Shown: positions 1 to 5,860 of the stretch, in pieces
How positions within the stretch are numbered: the stretch's first letter is position 1
Layout: the number at the start of each line of letters is the position of its first letter
Assembly: GCA_963923455.1 (NCBI GenBank)
Contig: CAWULT010000172.1
Coordinates: 1-7,838 of the forward strand
Origin: CAWULT01 sp963923455
GTDB taxonomy: Bacteria > Acidobacteriota > Vicinamibacteria > Vicinamibacterales > UBA2999
Reading direction: 5' to 3'
DNA length: 7,838 nt
Program-made: the position numbers and the translations under genes
Notes under the pieces: generated by a model
The model's database searches: none
Told to the model about the DNA's origin: nothing
Seen by the model: only the letters and a program-made list of their open reading frames with translations

Positions 1-398
1 CCCTGAAGTCCGACGATGGTGCGCACGCCCCGGTCGCGGGCGGCCTTCGCCATCTCCTCGGCCTCGGCGAGGTTCGCGCCGAGCGGCCACTCGCAGAACA
101 CGGGCTTGCCTGCGCGAATCGCGGCCATCACCAGGTCGCGGTGCCACGGCACGCGCACGCAGACGACGACGAGATCGACATCCGGGTGCGAGGCCATCGC
201 GTCGATATCGTGGAACGCGAGCTCCGCGCCGAACGCGTCGGCAGAGGCCCGCGCGGTGTCCTCGTGCGCGGTGCAGACGGCCTTCAGCTCGTACTCGCCC
301 AGCGCCTTGAGCGCGGGGACGTGCGCGTTGGCGCCCCAGCCGCTACCGCCCTGCGTGACAGTCGCCCCGACGATGCCGACCCGGATCCGCTCAGTCAT
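1..398 (-). CDS. Gfo/Idh/MocA-family NAD(P)-dependent oxidoreductase, N-terminal part (runs off window)
   Basis: The first 132 residues of a gene whose 3' end lies beyond base 1. They form a Rossmann fold: a beta strand and glycine-rich loop near the start (RVGIVGA then GGSGWGANAHVPAL, residues 6-29), a second strand ending ELKAVCTA, then DVDLVVVCVRVPWHRDLV and a KPVFCEWPLG segment. The CEWPLG motif in place of the usual EKP is typical of the Gal80-like branch of the family. Such enzymes oxidise or reduce sugars and related polyols with NAD(P) in the cytoplasm; the substrate cannot be told from this fragment. The ATG at 398 is chosen because GGGAGG (405-410) lies 6 nt upstream. The substrate-binding C-terminal domain is not in view. 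The small genes upstream point the same way, with a 78-base gap. Confidence 0.88.
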   Translation of the reverse strand, partial: MTERIRVGIVGATVTQGGSGWGANAHVPALKALGEYELKAVCTAHEDTARASADAFGAELAFHDIDAMASHPDVDLVVVCVRVPWHRDLVMAAIRAGKPVFCEWPLGANLAEAEEMAKAARDRGVRTIVGLQ

Positions 399-476
399 CC
401 TCGACCTCCCTCGTGCGCGTGCGAGCGCGAGCGTACAGCAGCGGCGCGCGCGAGGGGGGTGAGGGGGGCCCTGAGA

Positions 477-575
477 CTACTGCGCGCGGCTCGAGGGCGA
501 CGGTGCGGCGGACGGTTTCGCCACGACCTTCTTCGGCTTCTTCACGTTCTTGTTCTTCGGGCTCTTATCACCCAC
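477..575 (-). CDS. Small Lys-rich basic protein (32 aa)
   Basis: A 32-residue protein read from a GTG at 575, beginning MGDKSPKNKNVKKPKK and ending in an Ala/Pro/Ser-rich tail (PSAAPSPSSRAQ). The start is well supported: GGAGG (582-586) sits 6 nt upstream, inside the last codons of the preceding gene, and that gene's stop codon ends only one base before this start, so the two are probably translationally coupled. The MGDKSPK opening resembles very short Lys-rich hypothetical proteins I recall from diverse bacteria; their function is unknown to me. The basic composition would suit nucleic-acid or ribosome binding, which is inference only. No membrane segment or signal peptide. At this length chance cannot be excluded, but ribosome binding site, coupling and composition together argue for a real gene. 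Confidence 0.6.
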   Translation of the reverse strand: MGDKSPKNKNVKKPKKVVAKPSAAPSPSSRAQ

Positions 576-576
576 G

Positions 577-807
577 TCAGACCTCCAGAGATGTTGCGGC
601 GACCGAGTTGGATGACGCGCCACGCGGCGGGCGTGGCCTGGTGCGTGCTGCGGGCGCGCGGAACGTGTCCATGAACTCGCGTTGGACGCCGCAGCTCCGG
701 CAGACGCCGCGCGTGGACTCGTGGCCGGGCGAGCCGAGCACCCAGTGATGGGCGCAGGCCGTGAGGGGTGCGGCGTCGGCGGGGAGAGTCGGTTCAAGGG
801 CAGTCAC
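577..807 (-). CDS. Small zinc-finger-like protein with CxHH...CxxC motif (76 aa)
   Basis: A 76-residue protein with a compact metal-binding-like core: C18-A-H20-H21-W, then ST-R-GVC36-R-S-C39-G followed by VQREF. Cys18, one of the two His, Cys36 and Cys39 could hold one zinc ion. I recall a similar HHW...GVCxxCG...REF pattern in short uncharacterised proteins, but cannot name the family with certainty. The C-terminal third is Arg/Pro/Ala-rich and probably disordered. The GTG at 807 is preferred because AAAGGA (819-824) lies upstream, although 11 nt is a long spacing. A longer reading from ATG at 888 is possible but adds only Arg/Pro-rich sequence and has no good ribosome binding site. It lies directly upstream of the 32-residue gene with a one-base gap, so both are likely one transcript. 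Role unknown. Confidence 0.65.
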   Translation of the reverse strand: MTALEPTLPADAAPLTACAHHWVLGSPGHESTRGVCRSCGVQREFMDTFRAPAARTRPRPPRGASSNSVAATSLEV

Positions 808-947
808 TGTGCACGCGATCCTTTCAGGCAGGCGTGGACGTGGCGTCACCTCCGGGCGACGAACTGCCGTGCGGCCTCTGCGCATCATTGCACATCAGCG
901 AAGCAGCCATACGGCACACGGTCTTGCCGCACCGCACCGCACTGGGA

Positions 948-981
948 AGACGAAGGCCCGCCTTGCGGCGGGCCTTCGTCT
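948..981 (-). terminator. Strong hairpin, probable terminator of the surface-protein gene
   Basis: A perfect 15-bp stem (948-962 pairing with 967-981) closes a 4-base loop. It lies 23 nt past the stop codon of the Ig-repeat gene and before the small zinc-protein gene, where a terminator would be expected. After the stem the minus strand reads TCCCAGTGC, without a real T-run, so termination may depend on stem strength or another factor. Confidence 0.65.
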
Positions 982-1004
982 AATCCAAGGAGGGGCCGGG
1001 CCGA

Positions 1005-3227
1005 CTAGCGGTCGTTCCCCTTGCCCTTCTCGCCCTTGCCATCCTTCCCATCCTTGTCGCCCTTCTCAGGACGGATGGTGAAGGCGTAGCGGTAGATCGT
1101 CGGGTCGTTGCCGACCTGGAAGGTCAGCACGTAGCTCCCGGCGGCCAGACCCTTGGTCTGCAGGTTGAAGATGTAGGTGCCGTCGTCGAACCGGAACAGG
1201 TTGCCCGGGTTCGCACGACCGGCGTCGGCCAGCGAGCCGCTCGGGGAGAGCGCCAGCGCCTTCACCTGCAGCGAGCGCGAGCCGACGTTGCGGCCGTTCG
1301 CGTCGCAGACGCGGATCTTGACGGGGATGGTGCTCCCGGACTCGTGGCCCTTCGAGCGGTCATCGCCGTGGTCGTCGCGGTCGTCGTCGTCACGCACCGG
1401 GCAAAGCTGGTAGGTGACGGTGTACGTCGCGGTGACGGTGGCACCGGCGTTGCCGGCCTTGTCCGTCGCGCCGGCGCAGGTGACCGTGACCGAGCCGATC
1501 GGGCCGCCCGTGGTGGACAGCGTCGCCGCGGTCGCCACGCCCGAGAGCGCGTCCGTCGTCGAGCAGCCAGCCGCGGGGACGCCGCCGGTGATGTACGTGG
1601 CGCCGTTGGTGACGCCCGTGACCGCGACCGCCGGGGCGGTCTTGTCGACGTTGATGTTCGACGCCGAGGCCGGAGCGCTGACGTTGCCGGCCTTGTCCGT
1701 GCACGTGCCGGTCGCCGACTGACCCGCGCCCTCGCCCAGCACCGCCGGGGCGGTGCAGGAAGCGATGCCGGAGCCGGCGTCGGTGCCGGTGAAGGTCACC
1801 GTGACGTCGGTGTTGTTCCAGCCGTTGCCGTTCGGCGCGGGGGCCGCCGAGGCGGTCGCAACCGGAGCGGTCTTGTCGATGTTCACCGCCAGCGTGGCTG
1901 AGGCGACGTTACCGGCGTTGTCGGTGCAGCTGCCGCTGGCCGACTGGCCCGCGCCCTCTGCCGTGAACGCGACCGGAGCGTCGCAGGAGGCGATGCCGGA
2001 GGTGGCGTCGGTGCCGGTGAAGCTCACCGTCACGTCGGTGTTGTTCCAGCCGTTGCCGTTGGGCGCGGGCGCGGCGGTGGCGACCACGGTCGGTGCCGTC
2101 GCGTCACGCTTCACGGTCACGCTCGCCGAGGCGGTGCCACCTGTGGAGGTGGCGGTGCAGGTGAACGTCACACCCGTGGTGTCGGCGGTGACCGTCGTCG
2201 GGCCACAGCCGGTCTGCGAGGTGATCGCCGACTGGGCGTCAGTGACCGTCCACGAGACGTTGACGTCGCTGGTGTACCAGTTGTTGCTGCCCAGCGTGCC
2301 GGTCACCGTCGGCGTGATCACCGGCGGGGTCGTGTCGGACGGGGGCGGGGGAACGATCACGATCGGATCGCTGCCCAGGCCCTGGATGTCGGCGCGGAAG
2401 TTGAAGCCGGAGAGACCGCCCCAGTCTTCCATGACGACGATCATTTCGTTCAGGCCAGGCTGCAGCGCAGCGTTCAGCCCCGGGCGGTAGCCCCCCGGGC
2501 AGTACGCGCCTGCGGCACAACCGGACGCGGCCACCGGGTTCGCGCCCTTGCTTCCGCCACCGACCAGACGGTCGGTGATCTGCACGCCGTTCAGGTAGTA
2601 CGTGCCCGCGTTGTCGGAGTTGATCCAGAGCACGGTGCTCAGGTTGGTCAGCGTCGCGGGGATGTTGAAGCGGACGCGGAACGCAATGACGTTCCCGGCG
2701 CTCGCACCACATTCACCGGAGTTCGTGGAGGGACCGCAGTTCATCCACGTGTTCGTGCCGGGAACCTGCCCCCAGGGGTGACCGGCAACCCGGTACGCGG
2801 GGTGCCAGGTGGGGTTCGCGTTGCCCGTGAAGTGCCACGCACCGGTGCTGCTGATGCCGGCGTCCCACGCCACGACATCCGAGGACCACTGCGTGTTCGG
2901 ATCCTGCGAGCCGACCGTGCCCTGCCCACCGAGGATGGACAGCGACTGGATGGGCGAGCAGGAGACAGCGCCGGCCGCGCTGGACGTGCCGACCGGACAC
3001 AGGATCGGGGCAGTCGCCCCAGAGGTGTCCACGTACGAACCGGCGGGCGCCGGGGTGCACGGCTCGTTGCCGGTCGCACTGTAGGTGCCAGGCTGGCACG
3101 CGACGACAGGCGCAGCCGTCCAGGGGATCGTCACCGAGGCCGGGCCAGCGCCCAGAGCCATTGAGACATTGCTGGCAGTGGCGAGAGCGAAGCTCGAACC
3201 GCCCTTGACATAACCATCGTCTCGCAA
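1005..3227 (-). CDS. Ig-like repeat surface/secreted protein, apparently lacking its N-terminus (740 aa)
   Basis: A long Thr/Ala/Gly-rich protein built of extracellular-type modules. Residues 44-93 are a Cys-rich segment with CQPGTYSATG and CPVGTSSAAG, like ephrin-receptor-like repeats. Residues about 95-285 form a Trp/Asn-rich beta-sandwich-like domain. Four bacterial Ig-like repeats follow (about 298-373, 374-452, 453-529, 530-605) with the DKTAP linkers usual in such proteins. An Asp/Arg/His stretch (612-627) precedes a PxKF-type domain (STIPVKIRV to FTIRPEKG) and a Lys/Asp/Gly tail. The role is probably adhesion or binding at the cell surface. Oddly, there is no signal peptide or anchor. 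The first in-frame start is a TTG at 3227 with no evident ribosome binding site, and the frame closes at TAG 3249-3251, 11 bases from a perfect inverted repeat. The likely reading is a gene that has lost its 5' part; expression is uncertain. Confidence 0.8.
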   Translation of the reverse strand: MRDDGYVKGGSSFALATASNVSMALGAGPASVTIPWTAAPVVACQPGTYSATGNEPCTPAPAGSYVDTSGATAPILCPVGTSSAAGAVSCSPIQSLSILGGQGTVGSQDPNTQWSSDVVAWDAGISSTGAWHFTGNANPTWHPAYRVAGHPWGQVPGTNTWMNCGPSTNSGECGASAGNVIAFRVRFNIPATLTNLSTVLWINSDNAGTYYLNGVQITDRLVGGGSKGANPVAASGCAAGAYCPGGYRPGLNAALQPGLNEMIVVMEDWGGLSGFNFRADIQGLGSDPIVIVPPPPSDTTPPVITPTVTGTLGSNNWYTSDVNVSWTVTDAQSAITSQTGCGPTTVTADTTGVTFTCTATSTGGTASASVTVKRDATAPTVVATAAPAPNGNGWNNTDVTVSFTGTDATSGIASCDAPVAFTAEGAGQSASGSCTDNAGNVASATLAVNIDKTAPVATASAAPAPNGNGWNNTDVTVTFTGTDAGSGIASCTAPAVLGEGAGQSATGTCTDKAGNVSAPASASNINVDKTAPAVAVTGVTNGATYITGGVPAAGCSTTDALSGVATAATLSTTGGPIGSVTVTCAGATDKAGNAGATVTATYTVTYQLCPVRDDDDRDDHGDDRSKGHESGSTIPVKIRVCDANGRNVGSRSLQVKALALSPSGSLADAGRANPGNLFRFDDGTYIFNLQTKGLAAGSYVLTFQVGNDPTIYRYAFTIRPEKGDKDGKDGKGEKGKGNDR
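1756..2070 (-). repeat. Two near-identical Ig-repeat units, 228-bp period
   Basis: Segments 1756-1842 and 1984-2070 match at almost every base, with an offset of 228 bases (76 codons). They encode the repeated motif AAPAPNGNGWNNTDVTV and its flanks in Ig-like repeats two and three of the surface protein. The match at DNA level suggests recent duplication or gene conversion within the coding sequence. Confidence 0.8.
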
Positions 3228-3261
3228 TGGAAGTGGACCGCGACGCGGCTACCCGCAGCGG

Positions 3262-3334
3262 TGACCTGACCCCCTGAAACAGATCCACCGCGAGAGTGAG
3301 AATCGCGGTGGATCTGTTTCAGGGGGTCAGGTCA
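3262..3334. repeat. Perfect 32-bp inverted repeat with 9-nt centre (possible IS/MITE remnant)
   Basis: Bases 3262-3293 are the exact reverse complement of 3303-3334, separated by GAGTGAGAA. The outer ends read TGACCTGACCCCC on one side and GGGGGTCAGGTCA on the other. TG...CA tips are usual for IS3-family and similar terminal inverted repeats, so the element looks like two insertion-sequence ends facing each other without a transposase, or a miniature transposable element. I see no target-site duplication in the flanks (CAGCGG left, AAGGCG right). It lies between the broken 5' end of the surface protein and the hairpin after ssrA. As RNA it would form an exceptionally stable hairpin and may also block transcription in either direction. 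Confidence 0.85.
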
Positions 3335-3404
3335 AAGGCGTGGGACCGAATGCTTGGCGAGGCAAGCACTGACACTTTGGCGATCAGTTAGGGAGTCAAA
3401 TGAA

Positions 3405-3433
3405 TGTGGGGCCGGCGAACGCCAGCCCCCACA
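3405..3433 (-). terminator. Probable terminator of ssrA
   Basis: Just past the CCA end of the tmRNA, the minus strand forms a GC-rich hairpin (about 12 bp with one bulged G and one G-U pair, short loop), followed by TTCATTTGAC. Position and shape fit an intrinsic terminator with a weak T-tract. Confidence 0.6.
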
Positions 3434-3442
3434 AGGGTTTTC

Positions 3443-3792
3443 TGGTGGAGACGGGGGAGAATTGAACTCCCCGTCCAGCGAACGTCCGTCCAGGATCTCC
3501 TACGGGTGTAGCCAGTGGTTGATCTCGCCGGACGCTCTCCACTGACAAGAGGTCGTCCGGCCAGCCTCAGCTGTCTTAGCCGCTCGCGCCTGAGGCGCAC
3601 TGGAGCGGAGCGTCCCGACTAATCGTCGCTTCCATCCAGCCCGTCAGGATGAGGCCGGCGGAAACGTCGCTACCTAGGCAGCGAGAGCGAGCTGAGTGTC
3701 GCCAGTTACTGTTTGCCACCTGATTTACGAGGGTGATGGCGCCTCGACCCGCAATCCAGGTCCGTCAGTCCCTGTCGATTCCTTTCGTCCCC
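3443..3792 (-). ncRNA. ssrA: tmRNA (transfer-messenger RNA)
   Basis: A 350-nt one-piece tmRNA. The 5' end GGGGACG pairs with CGTCTCC near the 3' end to make the 7-bp acceptor stem (one G-U pair), followed by A and an encoded CCA (3443-3445). The T-arm is clear: GGACGGGGAG, then TTCAATT, then CTCCCCCGTC. The 5' part contains GGAATCGACAGGGACT, the conserved region after the acceptor stem. The internal tag frame runs 3703-3674 and ends LALAA-stop. Charged with alanine and bound to SmpB, tmRNA enters stalled ribosomes, supplies a new message and marks the unfinished protein for destruction. smpB ends only 18 nt upstream and I see no convincing promoter in the gap, so the RNA may be processed from a shared transcript or use a promoter inside smpB. 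Confidence 0.97.
3674..3703 (-). other. tmRNA tag-peptide reading frame: GDTQLALAA-stop
   Basis: Nine codons and TAG give GDTQLALAA, with the LAA end recognised by ClpXP-type and tail-specific proteases. The bases before the first codon are TAACT, matching the U and A at positions -5 and -4 that set the resume codon in known tmRNAs (TAGTC before GCA in Escherichia coli). The resume codon is therefore probably GGC (Gly), not the usual Ala. The competing GCAAAC at 3716-3711 lacks that upstream motif and its frame does not end in an LAA tag. Confidence 0.8.
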
Positions 3793-3810
3793 ACGTGTGT
3801 AGCGCGCCGC

Positions 3811-4290
3811 TCAGCGAGCCGAGTGGCGCAGCGCCCGCTGCATCGTGCGACCGGCCTCGCGCGCGGCGATGGCCTGTCGCTTGTCGTACGCGCGGCGACC
3901 GCGTCCGACACCAACCTCCACCTTCACCAGCCCGTCCTTCAGGTACATCCGCAGCGGGATGACCGTGGTCCGTGGCTGTTCCCGGAGGAGCTTCTCGAGG
4001 TCGTCGAGCTGGCGGCGGTGCAGGAGCAACCGCCGCGTGCGACGCGGCTCGTGGTTCACCCGGGCGGGGAGGTACGGCGCGATATGAACATTGTACAGCC
4101 ACAGCTCGCCGTCCATGAGGCGGGCGTAGCCCTCTGCGATGTTGGCCTGGCCGAGGCGGATCGACTTGATCTCGGAGCCGAGCAGGGCGATGCCAGCCTC
4201 CCACTGCTGGAGGATCTCGTACTCGTAGCGTGCGCGGCGGTTCACCGCGACGTTCGAGTCGTGCTGCGCCGCCTGCTTCTTCGCTGCCAC
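3811..4290 (-). CDS. smpB: SsrA-binding protein SmpB
   Basis: A 159-residue protein of normal length for SmpB, the cytoplasmic partner that binds the tRNA-like part of tmRNA and carries it into the stalled ribosome. Conserved segments are in order: NRRARYEYEILQQWEAGIAL, LGSEIKSIRLGQANIAEGYA, GELWLYNVHIAPY, RTRRLLLHRRQLDDL, PLRMYLKDGLVKVEVGVGRG and the basic helical tail KRQAIAAREAGRTMQRALR, which reaches the ribosomal mRNA path. The start is a GTG at 4290; the ribosome binding site (AGGGG, 3 nt away) is weak and close. It lies 62 nt after the protease gene and 18 nt before ssrA, all on one strand, so co-transcription is likely. Confidence 0.97.
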   Translation of the reverse strand: MAAKKQAAQHDSNVAVNRRARYEYEILQQWEAGIALLGSEIKSIRLGQANIAEGYARLMDGELWLYNVHIAPYLPARVNHEPRRTRRLLLHRRQLDDLEKLLREQPRTTVIPLRMYLKDGLVKVEVGVGRGRRAYDKRQAIAAREAGRTMQRALRHSAR

Positions 4291-4310
4291 CGGCCCCTGG
4301 TCCTGTCGAG

Positions 4311-4331
4311 CCCTGCCCGCGACGGGCAGGG
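4311..4331 (-). other. Small hairpin between protease gene and smpB
   Basis: A 9-bp perfect stem (CCCTGCCCG / CGGGCAGGG) with a 3-base loop sits in the 62-nt gap, about 20 bases before the smpB start. Just after the protease stop codon is an AT-rich patch (4333-4355) unusual for this DNA; on the minus strand it contains TATAGT and TATGTAAT, which could act as a -10 box for smpB-ssrA. There is no T-run after the hairpin, so an RNA-processing or translation-control element is as likely as a terminator. Confidence 0.45.
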
Positions 4332-4352
4332 GAGAGCAATTACATAACTATA

Positions 4353-5645
4353 TTACCGCCGAGGCGTCGCGGTGGCCGTCGCCCGCGGCGAAGTGCCCGC
4401 GGTCGGGCTGGGGACGGCGATCTTCGTGCCGTTGGCGGTACGGAGCAGGTCGACCGCGCGGGCAGCCTGCACGTCGCGGCGCTGCTGGATGTCGTCCTCG
4501 GTGATGCCGACGACGACATCGGGGTCCACACCGTGGGCCTCGATCTGCTGGCCCTTCGGCGTCAGCCAGCGCGCGATCGAGACGTAGACGGCGCCGCCGT
4601 TCGACAGATCGCGATAGTGGTTGACGGTGCCCTTGCCAAAGGAGCGCGTGCCGACGATGACCGCGCGGCCGTTGTCGCGGAGCGCGGCGGCCAGCACCTC
4701 CGACCCGGAGGCCGAGTTCTCGTCCTGGATGATGACAACGGGGAGCCCGGTGAGCGAACCCTTCTGTGCGTCGACCTTCTGGGAGCGGCCGTTGCGGTCG
4801 ACCTGGCTCACGATCACGCCGTCGTCCAGGAAGAAGTCCGCGATCTGCGTCGTCTCCGCGAGGAGGCCGCCGGGGTTGCCGCGGACGTCGAGGACGATGC
4901 CCTTCGCGCCTGCCTTGTTGGCAGCCTCGATGACGTCCTGCAGCTCCTTCGGCGTGCGCGCGGTGAAGGAGCGGATGCGCATATAGGCGATGTCGGTCGC
5001 CTCGACGCCGGCGGAGTCGCGGAGCGCACCGGTGGGCGGGTTGGTGTCGACCGAGGCGACCTGCACATCCTCACGTGTGATCTTATAGGTCTGCTCGCTG
5101 CCGTCGCGGCGGCGCACCTTCAACTCGACCTGGGAACCTTTCGGCCCACGGATCTTCAGGACGGCCTGCTCCACGGTCCAGCCCTGCGCCGATTCGCCGT
5201 TGACGCTCAGAATGGCGTCGCCGGACTGCAGACCAGCCTTCTGCGCAGGCGTGTTGGGGAGGGTCTGCACGACCACGACATAATCGTCCTGTTTCGAGAC
5301 GGTGGCCCCGATGCCCTGGAACGCGCCCGAGAAGTCGTCGCGGGTGAGGGCATAGTCCTTCGGGGTGATGTAGGTAGAGTGGGTGTCCTTCAACTTCTGG
5401 AAGATGCCATCGATCGCACCGTCATAGAGCTTCTGCGGCTCAGCGGCCGACGCGTCGACGAAGTCCTGCTGCAACACGGCGATGATCTCGGCGATGAGCT
5501 GCGGGTCGAGGTCGGTCGAAGCCGCCCGCGGGGCCGGACGTGGCTCCAGTACGATGCGCCCCAGGTAGCCGACGGCCACCAGCATTGAGGCGATGAGCAG
5601 CACGGCCAGGGCGATGCCGACGGCCTGCAGACGTTGGGCACGCAT
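4353..5645 (-). CDS. S41-family C-terminal processing (tail-specific) protease with PDZ domain
   Basis: A 430-residue exported protease of the CtpA/Tsp group, which cleaves proteins near apolar C-termini. Residues 7-28 are a hydrophobic signal or anchor helix (IALAVLLIASMLVAVGYL), placing the enzyme outside the cytoplasmic membrane. A helical cap follows (DGAIDGIFQKL, HSTYITP), then a PDZ domain (about 107-190, with GIGATV, AGLQSGDAILSVNG), then the S41 core (218-385: IAYMRIRSF, GIVLDVRGNPGG, NSASGSEVLAAAL, SFGKGTV). By comparison with E. coli Tsp the nucleophile is Ser313 and the base Lys338, 25 residues apart as usual. The residue four after the Lys, normally Gln, is Asn342. The C-terminus is a Pro/Thr/Ala-rich tail. 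The ATG at 5645 is preferred over one 15 codons upstream because the protein then starts just before the helix and GAAGGAG (5656-5662) lies 10 nt away. It leads into smpB-ssrA. Confidence 0.93.
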   Translation of the reverse strand: MRAQRLQAVGIALAVLLIASMLVAVGYLGRIVLEPRPAPRAASTDLDPQLIAEIIAVLQQDFVDASAAEPQKLYDGAIDGIFQKLKDTHSTYITPKDYALTRDDFSGAFQGIGATVSKQDDYVVVVQTLPNTPAQKAGLQSGDAILSVNGESAQGWTVEQAVLKIRGPKGSQVELKVRRRDGSEQTYKITREDVQVASVDTNPPTGALRDSAGVEATDIAYMRIRSFTARTPKELQDVIEAANKAGAKGIVLDVRGNPGGLLAETTQIADFFLDDGVIVSQVDRNGRSQKVDAQKGSLTGLPVVIIQDENSASGSEVLAAALRDNGRAVIVGTRSFGKGTVNHYRDLSNGGAVYVSIARWLTPKGQQIEAHGVDPDVVVGITEDDIQQRRDVQAARAVDLLRTANGTKIAVPSPTAGTSPRATATATPRR

Positions 5646-5790
5646 CGTGGGGCTGCTCCTTCGTGTGCGTCGCGCATCCGCGCGCCACAACGTGCAGCCA
5701 GTCTAGCATCCACACCGGTGCAGACCGGCTCGGCGGTGACGCCGGAAGCGCCCCGCCTGTGCCGGAACAGCCTCGCTACCCGCATCGCAT

Positions 5791-5817
5791 CACATAACGG
5801 AAATAGTGCGCAATCAA
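5791..5817 (-). promoter_or_regulatory. Weak candidate promoter for the protease-smpB-ssrA cluster
   Basis: The 215-base gap between the DUF4188 gene and the protease gene holds an AT-richer patch. On the minus strand it reads TTGATT (5817-5812), 15 bases, then TATGTG (5796-5791). The boxes are only partly consensus and the spacing is short, so this is a guess. The rest of the gap shows no coding frame or strong hairpin that I can support. Confidence 0.25.
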
Positions 5818-5860
5818 GAATGCGAGGCCGAGGTCTCCCCGCACCCAAGTGCATGGGCCT

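Noticed and set aside
1756..2070. Regularly spaced repeats as a CRISPR-like array
   Set aside because: The repeats are in frame, encode Ig-like modules, and the intervening sequences are related coding sequence rather than unique spacers.
1753..2490. A 245-codon plus-strand frame opposite the Ig-repeat gene
   Set aside because: Its apparent repeats are the reverse complement of the Ig repeats; it is low in complexity and has no supporting start signal.
2713..3288. 191-residue minus-strand frame starting inside the palindrome (MDLFQGVRS...)
   Set aside because: It is out of frame with the clearly coding Ig/Cys-rich protein over its whole length.
3335..3442. Integrase attachment site at the 3' end of ssrA
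   Set aside because: ssrA is a common target, but no second copy of its 3' end and no integrase gene were found in the window.
3443..3480. T-arm and CCA end resembling a tRNA
   Set aside because: There is no D-arm or anticodon arm next to it; it is the 3' half of tmRNA, whose matching 5' acceptor strand lies at 3786-3792.
4230..5588. A 452-codon open frame on the plus strand opposite the protease gene
   Set aside because: It is an antisense shadow of the protease in GC-rich DNA. Its product is Arg/Asp/Leu-rich without any domain, and the opposite strand carries an unmistakable S41 protease.
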